A stretch of 64,000 bases of DNA from positions 2,683,501-2,747,500 of the forward strand of contig NZ_CP035490.1 of assembly GCF_004135205.1 (NCBI RefSeq). Reading direction: 5' to 3'. The position numbers and the translations under genes were made by a program. The notes beneath the pieces are model-generated. The model was not told the DNA's origin. It did not search any database and worked only from the letters and a program-made list of their open reading frames with translations. Within the stretch, counting starts at the first letter, position 1. Each line of letters starts with the position of its first letter. Below are positions 19,557-27,804 of this stretch, one piece after another. This DNA is from Hahella sp. KA22. GTDB taxonomy: Bacteria; Pseudomonadota; Gammaproteobacteria; Pseudomonadales; Oleiphilaceae.

Positions 19557-20804
19557 TTAGTCTATATAGAAAGGCTGCTCATTCTTTTGCGTCCTGCTTT
19601 TGTCGGTATGTCTCGGTAACCACAGTGATATCACCGCAGTCGTCGCGATAAAGCCGGCGGAGGTCCACAGGCAGGCGGCCAGTCCGGCGGTTTGGAACAG
19701 CCAGCCTGACAGGAGGGTTCCACATAGCCGTCCCAGGGCGTTGGCCATGTAGTAGAAACCGACATCAAGGGAGACGCCGTCTTCTTTGGCGTAGCTGACG
19801 ATCAGGTAGCTGTGCAGGGATGAATTGACGGCGAAGACGGCGCCAAAGGCCAGCAGACCTGCGACCACGGTTGGCCCAGGCGGGAGCTGGAAATATAGTC
19901 CTGTAGCGATAATCGCAGGCGTTACCGCCAATGCGGTCGCCCAGACGGTTGCGCTGGCGCCGTCAGGCGTTTTGCCTGCGGTGAGTCTGGGCGCAGCGGA
20001 TTGAATGACGCCGTAGCCGATAATCCAGGCGGCCAGGAAACCGCCAACACTCCAAAAGTCCCATCCCAACTGCTCGCTGAGAAAAACGGGCAGGGCGACC
20101 ACAAACCACACATCCCGCGAAGCAAATAGAAACAAGCGCGCTGCGGACAGAATATTAACCGCCCGGCTTTGCGAAAAAATATCTTTGAACTTGGGTTTGT
20201 TCTTCGCTTTGCCCATGTCTTGTTTCAGCCAATACAGGCTGGCGATCCAGATCACCATGATCGCTATCGCCATGCCCGCTACGGACCCGCGAAATCCGAC
20301 CAGCGCCAGCAGGGCGCCGCCAAGAAAAAAACCGACGCCTTTCAGCGCATTTTTGGAGCCAGTCAGCAGCGCCACCCACTTATAGAGTTTGCCCTGGGCG
20401 TTGGCGGGGACCAGTAGCTTGATTGCACTCTTCGCACTCATCTTGTTGAGGTCCTTAGCGACCCCGGACAATGCCTGGGCGCTCATCACCCAGGGAATGC
20501 TTAACCAGGAGGAAGGAACCGTCAGCATAGCCAGTGCGATGACCTGTAACGCCAACCCCAGATTCATAGTGCGGTTAAGGCCGATGCGGGCGCCGAGCCA
20601 ACCACCGATCAGGTTGGTGACGACGCCGAAAAACTCATAAAAGAGAAACAGCAGCGCAATGTCCAGGGGCGCATAGCCGAGCTGGTGAAAATGCAGCACC
20701 ACCAGCATCCGCAACGCGCCGTCGGTCAACGTAAACGCCCAGTAATTGCCGGTGATCAATAAATACTGACGCACCTGCGGCGACAGGCTGGCGATGACGG
20801 ACAT
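19557..20804 (-). CDS. arsJ: Organoarsenical efflux MFS transporter ArsJ
   Basis: About 415 residues starting MSVIASLSPQVRQYLLITGN, which I recognise as the ArsJ N-terminus, then YWAFTLTDGALRMLVVLHFH. Twelve membrane helices are expected. ArsJ exports 1-arseno-3-phosphoglycerate, made by the GAPDH encoded just upstream from arsenate and glyceraldehyde-3-phosphate, so the pair gives arsenate resistance. It starts 26 bases after the gapdh stop. The ATG at 20804 is preferred over the longer frame from 20885, whose extra residues overlap gapdh. The last 16 residues (TDKSRTQKNEQPFYID) come from the inserted T3S cassette; the ancestral tail can be read at 17993-18036. Confidence 0.92.
   Translation of the reverse strand: MSVIASLSPQVRQYLLITGNYWAFTLTDGALRMLVVLHFHQLGYAPLDIALLFLFYEFFGVVTNLIGGWLGARIGLNRTMNLGLALQVIALAMLTVPSSWLSIPWVMSAQALSGVAKDLNKMSAKSAIKLLVPANAQGKLYKWVALLTGSKNALKGVGFFLGGALLALVGFRGSVAGMAIAIMVIWIASLYWLKQDMGKAKNKPKFKDIFSQSRAVNILSAARLFLFASRDVWFVVALPVFLSEQLGWDFWSVGGFLAAWIIGYGVIQSAAPRLTAGKTPDGASATVWATALAVTPAIIATGLYFQLPPGPTVVAGLLAFGAVFAVNSSLHSYLIVSYAKEDGVSLDVGFYYMANALGRLCGTLLSGWLFQTAGLAACLWTSAGFIATTAVISLWLPRHTDKSRTQKNEQPFYID
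19607..19637. repeat. Right copy of 31-bp direct repeat (att-like), inside arsJ
   Basis: This copy is identical to 18037-18067. On the minus strand it encodes AVISLWLPRH of ArsJ, and the frame then runs into 16 cassette-derived codons ending QPFYID. Confidence 0.9.
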
Positions 20805-20830
20805 AACGACTTCTGCTCCCAATGCCTCTG

Positions 20831-21832
20831 TTATGCTGCCCCGACCATGCGCGCCAGCTCCACCGTACGGTTGGCGTAAGCCCACTCATTGTCATACCAC
20901 GCGTAGACTTTTACTTGCGTCTCGTTCACCACCATGGTGGATAAGGCGTCGATGATGCTGGAGCGAGGGTCGGTGCGGTAATCAATGGACACCAGCGGGC
21001 GCTCCTCATAACCGAGGATGCCTTTCAGTTCGCTTTCCGCCGCCTTTTTAAACAGTGCATTCACTTCCTCCACGGTGGTGGGTTTTTCTACTTCGAATAC
21101 GCAGTCAGTGATGGAAGCATTGGCCAGCGGGACGCGAATGGCGTGCCCATTGAGGCGACCCGACAGCTCAGGAAAAATTTCCGTTATGGCGGTGGCGGAG
21201 CCGGTGGTGGTTGGAATCAGGCTCATACCGCAGGCCCGGGCGCGTCGCAGATCTTTATGCGCTGCGTCGAGAATGGTTTGAGTATTGGTGATGTCATGAA
21301 TAGTGGTGATGGAGCCATGGCGTAAATGCAGGTTTTCATGAATGACTTTCACCACGGGGGCCAGGCAATTGGTGGTGCAGGACGCGGCGGTGACGATACG
21401 ATGCGCCTGCGGAATGAAACAGTGATCATTGACGCCCATCACCACATTCAAGACGCCTTCTTCTTTCACTGGCGCGGTAACCACGACGCGTTTGACGCCC
21501 TGAGCGAAGTAGGCCTGCAGTAACTCTTTCTTGCGCATCTTGCCGGAGGCTTCAATCACGACGTCGCACTCGGACCAGTCAGCGCCGGGGATGGCTTTCT
21601 CCGCACTGAGAGCAATGTGCTTGCCGTTGATGTCGATACCATCATTGCTCGCTACGGCTTCGTGCGCCCACCGGCCGTGGACGGAATCAAAATTCAGCAG
21701 GTGGGCGTGAGTCGCCGCATTGCCGGCGGGGTCATTGATCCTTACAAACTCCACCTCGGGCCAATCCCAGGCGGCCCTAAGCGCCAGACGACCAATACGG
21801 CCAAAGCCGTTGATGCCGATTTTTATTGTCAT
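20831..21832 (-). CDS. ArsJ-associated glyceraldehyde-3-phosphate dehydrogenase
   Basis: About 333 residues with the NAD-binding start [20 protein letters not shown]. The catalytic motif is [11 protein letters not shown], with its active-site Cys, and [11 protein letters not shown] is the C-terminal GAPDH motif. Its place between arsI and arsJ marks it as the arsenate-detoxifying paralogue rather than the glycolytic enzyme. It should form 1-arseno-3-phosphoglycerate for export by ArsJ. ATG 21832 is chosen over the codon two positions earlier because family members begin directly before the beta strand IKIGINGFG. Confidence 0.92.
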   Translation of the reverse strand: MTIKIGINGFGRIGRLALRAAWDWPEVEFVRINDPAGNAATHAHLLNFDSVHGRWAHEAVASNDGIDINGKHIALSAEKAIPGADWSECDVVIEASGKMRKKELLQAYFAQGVKRVVVTAPVKEEGVLNVVMGVNDHCFIPQAHRIVTAASCTTNCLAPVVKVIHENLHLRHGSITTIHDITNTQTILDAAHKDLRRARACGMSLIPTTTGSATAITEIFPELSGRLNGHAIRVPLANASITDCVFEVEKPTTVEEVNALFKKAAESELKGILGYEERPLVSIDYRTDPRSSIIDALSTMVVNETQVKVYAWYDNEWAYANRTVELARMVGAA

Positions 21833-21885
21833 AACCAACTCCTGTTTGTGTTGTTTATCCAGCGGTATGGCGATGTCTGCAGACT

Positions 21886-22356
21886 TTAGCAGCAGGAACG
21901 GGCGCTGTCGGGTTTTATCGTACTGGCGCAGCAGCTTTTTTGCGCTGATGTAGCCGCCGCTTCCTGCTTGGCGGCGCTTGCGTCGCCATAGGTGGGAATG
22001 TCTTCCAGACTATGAAAAGCTTCCCAGGCGACGCCGTCTGGGTCGATGGTCCAGTGTTTGTTGGAGCGGGCGTAGCAACAAGCGGCGCCTTCTTCCTCCG
22101 TCATGGGGCGTCCGGCGTCTTCCATTACCTGTCGCACCTGATCAAGCTCAGCTTCGCTCTCCACCTGGATGCCCAGGTGGTCCAACCCCTGTTTGGCGGA
22201 ACGATTGGATATGGCGAAGTTGACCCGGGGATCATCCAGTTTCCATTTTGCGTAGTCGTCTTTAAGGATAGTCGGCTCAGCCGCGAACAGGCGCGAATAA
22301 AAGCGGACGCTGGCTTGCAGGTCTTCGACGCTCAGGTGTACATGCAGTCGTTTCAT
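21886..22356 (-). CDS. arsI: ArsI/CadI family C-As lyase-type metalloenzyme
   Basis: A protein of 156 residues with a vicinal-oxygen-chelate fold. Candidate metal ligands are His5 ([10 protein letters not shown]), His60 (GLDHLGIQV) and Glu112 ([10 protein letters not shown]). The vicinal cysteines Cys93-Cys94 in [13 protein letters not shown] match the trivalent-arsenic site of ArsI. ArsI cleaves the carbon-arsenic bond of trivalent methylarsenite or aromatic arsenicals, using Fe(II) and oxygen. Extra Cys pairs lie near the C-terminus (SCCAST and SCC). It is the first gene of the arsI-gapdh-arsJ unit and has its own operator-like palindrome upstream. Confidence 0.88.
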   Translation of the reverse strand: MKRLHVHLSVEDLQASVRFYSRLFAAEPTILKDDYAKWKLDDPRVNFAISNRSAKQGLDHLGIQVESEAELDQVRQVMEDAGRPMTEEEGAACCYARSNKHWTIDPDGVAWEAFHSLEDIPTYGDASAAKQEAAATSAQKSCCASTIKPDSARSCC

Positions 22357-22381
22357 GTCGCTCTCCTTATGTATGTAAAAT

Positions 22382-22401
22382 CATATGTAGAAAAACATAT
22401 G
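22382..22401. promoter_or_regulatory. Putative ArsR operator upstream of arsI
   Basis: The inverted repeat CATATG-N8-CATATG ends 26 bases before the arsI start. It shares ATATG-N8-CATAT with a repeat upstream of arsR (22788-22809). This suggests that ArsR controls arsI-gapdh-arsJ separately from its own gene. Confidence 0.65.
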
Positions 22402-22423
22402 CTTGTCTGAATAGTAACGGGCG

Positions 22424-22771
22424 TTAGTCGCAGCAGGCGGAACTGACGCCGGGTCTTGCGCACATGTCGGCGAGTCTGCGCCTGACCTCCTGCATAAACG
22501 CCTCATTACCGGAGGCGGTATGTTCCAGGGTGGCTTTTATCCAGTAGGGCAGGATTGGATTCAGACGATAGTAGACCCACTGGCCGCGCTTGCTGTCCAA
22601 AAGCAGGCCGGACTTGCGGAGCTGCGCCAGATGACGGGAGATTTTCGGTTGAATTTCCTGTAAGGCGTGAGTCAATTCACACACACATAATTCGCCTTCG
22701 CTCTGTATCAGAAGCATAAGACGCAGTCGGGTTTCATCCGCCAGACACTTAAAGAATGAGACGGGAGACAT
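22424..22771 (-). CDS. arsR: ArsR-family arsenic-responsive repressor
   Basis: A protein of 115 residues with a winged-helix domain. The metal-binding box ELCVCEL puts Cys29 and Cys31 at the start of the DNA-recognition region (ELTHALQEIQPKISRHLAQL), as in As(III)-sensing ArsR proteins. Further cysteines are at 104 and at 113-114 near the C-terminus. It should leave its operators when As(III) or an organoarsenical binds. It is transcribed in the same direction as arsI, gapdh and arsJ, with a 67-base gap before arsI that holds an operator-like site. Confidence 0.92.
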   Translation of the reverse strand: MSPVSFFKCLADETRLRLMLLIQSEGELCVCELTHALQEIQPKISRHLAQLRKSGLLLDSKRGQWVYYRLNPILPYWIKATLEHTASGNEAFMQEVRRRLADMCARPGVSSACCD

Positions 22772-22787
22772 GGCGATTTCCTGTACT

Positions 22788-22825
22788 ATATATGTGGAAT
22801 ATCATATATATGAAATTTCATATAT
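22788..22825. promoter_or_regulatory. Putative ArsR operators upstream of arsR
   Basis: Two overlapping inverted repeats lie just upstream of arsR: ATATATG-N8-CATATAT (22788-22809), and the perfect 20-bp palindrome ATATATGAAATTTCATATAT (22806-22825). The first begins 17 bases before the arsR start, so autorepression is likely. Confidence 0.75.
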
Positions 22826-22839
22826 GTCAACGCCAGAGA

Positions 22840-22968
22840 ACTGGAAAGATAAGCGCGGAAAGTCGCAAAGCGTGAGGAGATGTAAGAAAGCGAGAGGAAA
22901 ATAAGAGAGAAAAATAAGACAGGAAAGTAGGGTCGGAAAATAAAAGAAGAGAGAAAAATAAAACCAGA
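22840..22968. other. Purine-rich intergenic stretch
   Basis: About 130 bases made almost only of A and G on the plus strand lie between the arsR operators and the EamA gene. On the minus strand this is a pyrimidine tract following the EamA terminator hairpin. I see no gene in it. Confidence 0.4.
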
Positions 22969-22989
22969 GGGCGCTGCTTGCGAGCGCCC
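22955..22989 (-). terminator. Terminator of the EamA transporter gene
   Basis: On the minus strand a 7-bp stem, GGGCGCT/AGCGCCC with a 7-nt loop, is followed by TCTGGTTTTATTTTT. It lies 18 bases after the EamA stop. Confidence 0.75.
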
Positions 22990-23006
22990 GGAGGCAAGTC
23001 CAATCT

Positions 23007-23888
23007 CTACTGCGCAGCCGCCAGCTTCGGCTTGATCAAACTGTTGGTCAGCGCCGTGCCAGCGAACACCACAAGGCAGCCGCTCAGCATATAAATAGTG
23101 ACTGGCTCGTCGAGAATGACATAACCCCAAAACATGGCGAACACCGGAATCAAATAGGTCACGGTAACCGTCTTGGTAGGACCGATACGGGATAGCAGGC
23201 CATAGAAAATAATGTACGCCAGAGCTGTGGAGAAGACGCCCATGATGATCACTGAAGTCCAGGCGGCCACGGAAATGTCCCCTTGCGGCATGTAATTCCA
23301 GGTGAACGGCGCCAGCGCCAGGGCGGCGGCGATCTGGCTGGCGGCCGCCAATACCATGGGCTGCACGCCGGTCATGAAACGCTTGGTGTAATTGGCGGAG
23401 AAGCCGTAACTGAGGGTGGCGGTCAACGCGGCCATAATCGCCAGAGTGGGACCGGTCAACGAGAACTCGCCTTTGCTGACGATCAGGATGGATACCCCAA
23501 GAAAGCCGATCAACAGCCCTACTGTTTGCCAGCGATTAAGCCAGTCCCCCAGCCAGAGCGCGGCGATAATTGCGCTCCACAAAGGCACGGCGGCGTTCAG
23601 AATGGAGGTAAAGCCGGCGCTTACATGCAGCGTAGCGAATCCCAACAGGACGAAGGGCAGGGCGGAGTTGCTCACTCCCAGAAAGAGATAGTGGGGCACA
23701 TGGGCCCAGCGTACTTGATGTCGATATTTGATCAGCATAATGGGCGTCAGGCAGAGCGCGGCGATGGTGATGCGCAACTGCACCATCGCCACCGGACCGA
23801 ATTCCGGCGCCGCGATACGCATGAACAGGAAGGAGGCTCCCCATAATCCTGCGAGGGCGAGCAGGTTGATCAAGTCTTTCTTTTCCAT
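23007..23888 (-). CDS. EamA/DMT superfamily transporter
   Basis: A protein of 293 residues with ten membrane helices in two EamA repeats. The first starts LLALAGLWGASFLFMRIAAP; the second contains YGFSANYTKRF and GPTKTVTVTYLIPVFAMFWG. These proteins export amino acids or other metabolites across the inner membrane; the substrate cannot be told. It is a single-gene unit with its own terminator. Confidence 0.9.
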   Translation of the reverse strand: MEKKDLINLLALAGLWGASFLFMRIAAPEFGPVAMVQLRITIAALCLTPIMLIKYRHQVRWAHVPHYLFLGVSNSALPFVLLGFATLHVSAGFTSILNAAVPLWSAIIAALWLGDWLNRWQTVGLLIGFLGVSILIVSKGEFSLTGPTLAIMAALTATLSYGFSANYTKRFMTGVQPMVLAAASQIAAALALAPFTWNYMPQGDISVAAWTSVIIMGVFSTALAYIIFYGLLSRIGPTKTVTVTYLIPVFAMFWGYVILDEPVTIYMLSGCLVVFAGTALTNSLIKPKLAAAQ

Positions 23889-23981
23889 AGTCGACGCTCA
23901 TGCTGATACGGCTAAAGATGACAACATGCCTTCTTTTGCAAGCCAGTGATATAGGTGGAAATATCCGGTTTTTGAGAGGGC

Positions 23982-24464
23982 TCAGAGCGGTGCTTTTTCC
24001 AGCTCTAAAAGCGCCTGTTTTCTATTCAATCCCCCGGCGTAACCGGTCAATGAACCGTTGCCGCCGATGACGCGATGACAGGGAATAATGACGGAGAGGG
24101 GGTTGCGTCCCACCGCCGCGCCGACCGCTCGTGTGGCGCGGGGGCGCCCCAGCAAGTTGGCGATCTGCTGGTAGGTGGAAAGTCGCCCGGAATTAATCTC
24201 CGACAGCGCGCGCCATACCTCCTGCTGAAAGGCGGTGCCTTTGGGCGCCAGGGGGAGATCGAAACGCTGTAACTGGCCGGCGAAGTAGAGTTCGAGCTGT
24301 CGCGCCGCTTCCTGCAAAACGGCGCAATCAGGATGGAGACGCCACGCTGGCGTCAGCTCAGGGTAATATTTCTGGCCATCGAAATAGCAGCCGGTAAGCT
24401 CGCCATTCTGAGCGGCCAGACGGACGCGCCCCAAGGGCGAGCCGATATCGATATAGTCAATCAT
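23982..24464 (-). CDS. ogt: Methylated-DNA--protein-cysteine methyltransferase
   Basis: A protein of 160 residues. The active site PCHRV is at 128-132, with acceptor Cys129, followed by GSLTGYAGGLNRK. The recognition helix region is TRAVGAAVGRNPLSVIIPCH. It removes alkyl groups from O6-alkylguanine in a suicide reaction. It overlaps the Ada/AlkA gene by 8 bases, so the two are one operon. Together they split among two proteins the functions that E. coli spreads over Ada, AlkA and Ogt. Confidence 0.93.
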   Translation of the reverse strand: MIDYIDIGSPLGRVRLAAQNGELTGCYFDGQKYYPELTPAWRLHPDCAVLQEAARQLELYFAGQLQRFDLPLAPKGTAFQQEVWRALSEINSGRLSTYQQIANLLGRPRATRAVGAAVGRNPLSVIIPCHRVIGGNGSLTGYAGGLNRKQALLELEKAPL

Positions 24465-25911
24465 GGGGTGTCTCCAAACTTCTCCATAAATGCATGACGG
24501 CGTAACCTCGCCATGGCCGCCAATCTTCCGCTGTCAGCGCAGCCAGTTTAGCGTCCACGCCGCCCAGGGCCTTGCGCACGCCCACATCGGAGGCGGGAAA
24601 GCCGTCGGGCCAGGACATGGCGCGCAAAGCGATATACTGGGCTGTCCAGTCGGCAATGCCTGGAATGGCGTGCAGCCGTTGTATTTCCTGCTCCACATTG
24701 GTGGCTGGAGTCAGGGTCAATTCTCCTCGCAACATCGCAGCGGCGATTTCCTGAATAGCGCGAACCCGCGTTCGGATCACGCCAAGAGAGGCCAGTTCCT
24801 CGACGGGCAGGTCGACCAGCGTCGCAGCACTGGGGAAGGCGCGGTGAATTTCCGGGAACGGGGTCTCAATAGGCTCGCCAAATTTGTCCACCAGCCTGGC
24901 AAGCAATGTACGAGCCGCCGCGACGGTTATCTGTTGTCCGAGAATGGCGCGCACGGCGATTTCAAAACCGTCCATGCCGCCGGGAATACGCAGCCCAGGC
25001 TCGTTTTGCGCTAACGTCCCCAACACTTTATTGATCTCCTGTGGGACGCAGGAAACATCAAAAAAGGCGCGCAGGCGATTGATGAGGTAGCCAATGTGGC
25101 GACTGAGCGCACTATCCAGGCGTATGCGGATGCGGGCGGCGTCTGCTTCGTGGCTGGCCTCAAACCAGCCCACGGCGGAGTCCTCTCCCGCTTCGACTCG
25201 GACAATCCTGCGATAACGTCCGTCGATGACAGCGTCCACGCCGGCAATGGTTCTGGCGCTGAGAAAGCTGAGCAGGGCGTCCCAGGCGTAAGGCGGACGG
25301 TAGGGCATCTCAAAGCTGATCATCTCGGTCTGTGTCGGCGCGGAACGACGCCGCACTTTGGATGGGATTAAACCGTAGTGCTTTTGAAACAGGTCATTAA
25401 AGCGGCGAGTGCTGTTGAATCCTGCCGCCAGCGCCACATCCGTCATGGACAGGTCGCTCTCTGTCAGGAGCTGTTTGGCCAGCAACAGGCGATGTGTTTG
25501 CGAATACTGAATGGGCGATACGCCGAACTCGCTCTGGAACAGGTCGCGCAGATAGCGATCGCTGACGCCGATCCGCGCAGCCAGTTGCGCCAGTGATCGT
25601 CCACGTAAAAAACCTTGTTCAATCAGATTGGAGGCGGCGCGGGCGAGTTGCCGCTTGCTATCCACCGCCGCGAGCCCGGGCGCGAGTTCCGGCCGGCATT
25701 TCAAACAGGGTCGGAAGCCGCCGTTCTCCGCTGCTGCGGCGCTGCGGAAAAACAGCGTGTTTTCTTTTTTCGGCTTGCGGACGGCGCAGACGGGGCGGCA
25801 GTATACGCCGGTGCTGGTGACGCCGACGAAAAAGCAGCCGTCAAAGCGGTGATCTCTGCTGATCAGAGCGTTGTAACAGGTGTCGTGGTCGAGGTTGGCG
25901 TTTGTCTTCAT
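24457..25911 (-). CDS. Ada-AlkA fusion: alkylation-sensing regulator and 3-methyladenine DNA glycosylase
   Basis: About 484 residues. Residues 1-80 are the Ada zinc domain. With the start at 25911 its four cysteines fall at 38, 42, 69 and 72 (VYCRPVC and PCLKC), exactly the E. coli Ada numbering, which supports this start. An AraC-type helix-turn-helix region follows (about 85-190, MTDVALAAGFNSTRRFNDLF). The rest is AlkA: an N-terminal AlkA domain, then the helix-hairpin-helix LHAIPGIADWTAQYIALRA and the catalytic Asp in FPASDVGVRKAL. It should sense methylphosphotriesters, activate repair genes and excise alkylated bases. It is co-transcribed with ogt. Confidence 0.93.
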   Translation of the reverse strand: MKTNANLDHDTCYNALISRDHRFDGCFFVGVTSTGVYCRPVCAVRKPKKENTLFFRSAAAAENGGFRPCLKCRPELAPGLAAVDSKRQLARAASNLIEQGFLRGRSLAQLAARIGVSDRYLRDLFQSEFGVSPIQYSQTHRLLLAKQLLTESDLSMTDVALAAGFNSTRRFNDLFQKHYGLIPSKVRRRSAPTQTEMISFEMPYRPPYAWDALLSFLSARTIAGVDAVIDGRYRRIVRVEAGEDSAVGWFEASHEADAARIRIRLDSALSRHIGYLINRLRAFFDVSCVPQEINKVLGTLAQNEPGLRIPGGMDGFEIAVRAILGQQITVAAARTLLARLVDKFGEPIETPFPEIHRAFPSAATLVDLPVEELASLGVIRTRVRAIQEIAAAMLRGELTLTPATNVEQEIQRLHAIPGIADWTAQYIALRAMSWPDGFPASDVGVRKALGGVDAKLAALTAEDWRPWRGYAVMHLWRSLETPHD

Positions 25912-26070
25912 AGAGGCTATGCTAATCCTCAACACGAAGCCTGTCTCGCCATTTTCGGAACTGTTGTTTTTTCATTCCCGACAGACCGTTTTTCACTTCA
26001 GGCAGTTCGTTGTATTATCCGGAAAACCGGTCCCCGCAATTGCGCTGAATGATAATAACCAGGAGCTTAT

Positions 26071-26307
26071 ATGGCCTACACGCCCGAGCTGATTGATGAA
26101 ATCGAGATCCTCGCTAAATACAATCTCACCACGACCCAGGAAGGGTTAAAAGTGCACCAGACTGCAGGGCAGAAAATGGTGACGGCGGCGAAAAGGCTGC
26201 ATGCGAAAGGGCTGATCACCCAGGCGGACGGCGGTTACCTGACCAGCCTCGGCCACGACGCGGCGGAACACGCCCAGGCCCTGCTGACTATATTGAAGCC
26301 GGTTTGA
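26071..26307 (+). CDS. TIGR02647-family small protein
   Basis: A protein of 78 residues starting MAYTPELIDEIEILAKYNLT and containing KVHQTAGQKMVTAAKRLHAK, then GLITQADGGYLTSLG. I recognise this as the TIGR02647 family of gammaproteobacterial proteins, which look like a winged helix and may bind DNA. CCAGGAGCTTAT precedes the ATG. It lies alone between two minus-strand genes. Function is not established. Confidence 0.85.
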   Translation: MAYTPELIDEIEILAKYNLTTTQEGLKVHQTAGQKMVTAAKRLHAKGLITQADGGYLTSLGHDAAEHAQALLTILKPV

Positions 26308-26320
26308 GCGTCTCTGGGGC

Positions 26321-27601
26321 TCAGCAGACGCTGAGTCCCGATTCATTGGGGGAGACTTTCCGCAGGCGCCCCACAAGCAAAATATTCCTGGGCGTTATCT
26401 CGCGATTACAAAATTCCCGCACTGTCACTTCATAGCCCCGCTCTTGCAGAAACAGAGCGCGATCCAGCGCCAGCCAGATTTCCAGTGGGCGGCGAAACAG
26501 ATGTCTCACCAGTTCTACTCTGCGTACTTCGCGATACCGTGAGCGGCCGGCTGCTGCGAATTGGGGGTAGTCGATATCCTTGGGCAGGTCGAGTTGTTTT
26601 TCCTTCGCCGCCCACGCGCAGAAGTGCATAAAGTCGCCATTCAGCATGGTTTTGGGAAGCGTCGGCGTGGGAAGGTATTCGTCTTTATTGCGTAACTGAC
26701 GTTGCAGTGCGTCGAACCCCAGGCGCCATTGGCTTTCTTTCTCTCGCAGCGCGCGCTCTTTCGCTGAGGCGGTGACTGTTTCCTGCACCGCCAGGGATAC
26801 GTCTTTCAAGGACAGGGTTAGTCTGGCCCAGCGGGCGGCTGTGGAGAGCGGCTGGTATTGCTCGCCGAGGCAGAGTTTGTGGTAGCAGCATGGCGCGATG
26901 GCGACGCCATCCGCCGCGCTGTCGACACCGGCGCGCAACAGATTGACGTGTAGCTGCCCGCAGGCGTGCAGGCCCAGACGCCACCCACCGCGATACGCTT
27001 CCTGGCCGCAATCAAACGGCTGTAGCAAGTCCTGTCGAATGTAGCGGATCGGCAGGTGTTGTTTATCCGCCAATGCCTGTCCGCTTTCACATAGTTGCGC
27101 GTCGAGTTCAAAACAGCTCAGCGTCACGTCGTTGGCGCCGGCTACGGCGCGAGCGAGGTGGCCTTTGCCTGAACACCAGTCGTGGACGTGTCCGCTCAGC
27201 GGCGGAAGGGCGGCGGCGAAGGCGGTGACCTGACGCCATTTGCGTCCGGGCGCATGCAAGGCGTCAAAAGGTGAAAACGTCAAAGGACGACCTGACGCAG
27301 CGGCTAACTCACTGGCCTGCGACAACTCCAGCAGCCAGGGCAGAAAGGGTTGAGCGATTTCCCGAAACCGGGCTGGCTCGGCGGAGCAAGTATCGACCTC
27401 TGCATCCGACAGACTTTTGATCGCCTTATAGAGTTCTGGATGCAAATGGCGCCAGCCTGGGTGAGCAGCTTCAAAGGGGCGTGGTTTCCAAAAATAGTCG
27501 TGCTCGGCGAGCAGTGCGTCGAGGGACTGGAAGCGTTGAACTAGATCCAGATCGCCCCGCTTAGAAGCAGCGTCAGGATGCAGCGGAACAGCGGCTGACA
27601 T
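26321..27601 (-). CDS. SAM-dependent methyltransferase-like protein
   Basis: A protein of 426 residues. A helical N-terminal part (about 1-140) precedes a Rossmann-type methyltransferase core, where VHDWCSGKGHLARAVAGAND is the AdoMet-binding loop and LSCFELDAQ the following strand. APCCYHKLCLGEQYQPL is a motif of the METTL25/RRNAD1-like group. The C-terminal part contains LVRHLFRRPLEIWLALDRAL. The substrate is unknown. It converges on the small TIGR02647 gene with 13 bases between the stops. Confidence 0.82.
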   Translation of the reverse strand: MSAAVPLHPDAASKRGDLDLVQRFQSLDALLAEHDYFWKPRPFEAAHPGWRHLHPELYKAIKSLSDAEVDTCSAEPARFREIAQPFLPWLLELSQASELAAASGRPLTFSPFDALHAPGRKWRQVTAFAAALPPLSGHVHDWCSGKGHLARAVAGANDVTLSCFELDAQLCESGQALADKQHLPIRYIRQDLLQPFDCGQEAYRGGWRLGLHACGQLHVNLLRAGVDSAADGVAIAPCCYHKLCLGEQYQPLSTAARWARLTLSLKDVSLAVQETVTASAKERALREKESQWRLGFDALQRQLRNKDEYLPTPTLPKTMLNGDFMHFCAWAAKEKQLDLPKDIDYPQFAAAGRSRYREVRRVELVRHLFRRPLEIWLALDRALFLQERGYEVTVREFCNREITPRNILLVGRLRKVSPNESGLSVC

Positions 27602-27804
27602 TTAGTTTAATAATTGATCAGATAAAAGGTGCGCAGATTTTATAGTGAATTTGGGGTTTGGCAAGCGAAATGTTAATGCCCGATAACGGGAAAGTCCTTG
27701 TTGGAGAGGCGTTTCGCCGTGACCTTGTGCGCGCCTTTCGTTATATTGCACGGGTTTTGCTTAAGCCAAAAAACACACTCGCTTTTTCAGGTAGGAAAAT
27801 ATCC

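Larger units (their letters stand above)
18037..19637. mobile_element. T3S chaperone/effector cassette inserted in the 3' end of arsJ
   Basis: The segment between the two 31-bp direct repeats carries only a CesT-like chaperone gene and a putative effector gene. It is visibly richer in A+T than its neighbours. The right repeat lies inside the arsJ frame, and the cassette end supplies a replacement C-terminus (16 residues after LPRH). The left repeat is followed by a second, in-frame arsJ tail that is now cut off. Reconstitution of the 3' end of a gene from an element-borne copy is typical of site-specific recombinases. No integrase or transposase is inside, so the element is either non-autonomous or the remnant of a larger island. 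Confidence 0.75.

Noticed and set aside
18037-19637. 31-bp repeats considered as a transposon target-site duplication
   Set aside because: Thirty-one bases is too long for known transposon duplications, and no terminal inverted repeats or transposase are present. The in-frame regeneration of arsJ fits site-specific recombination better.
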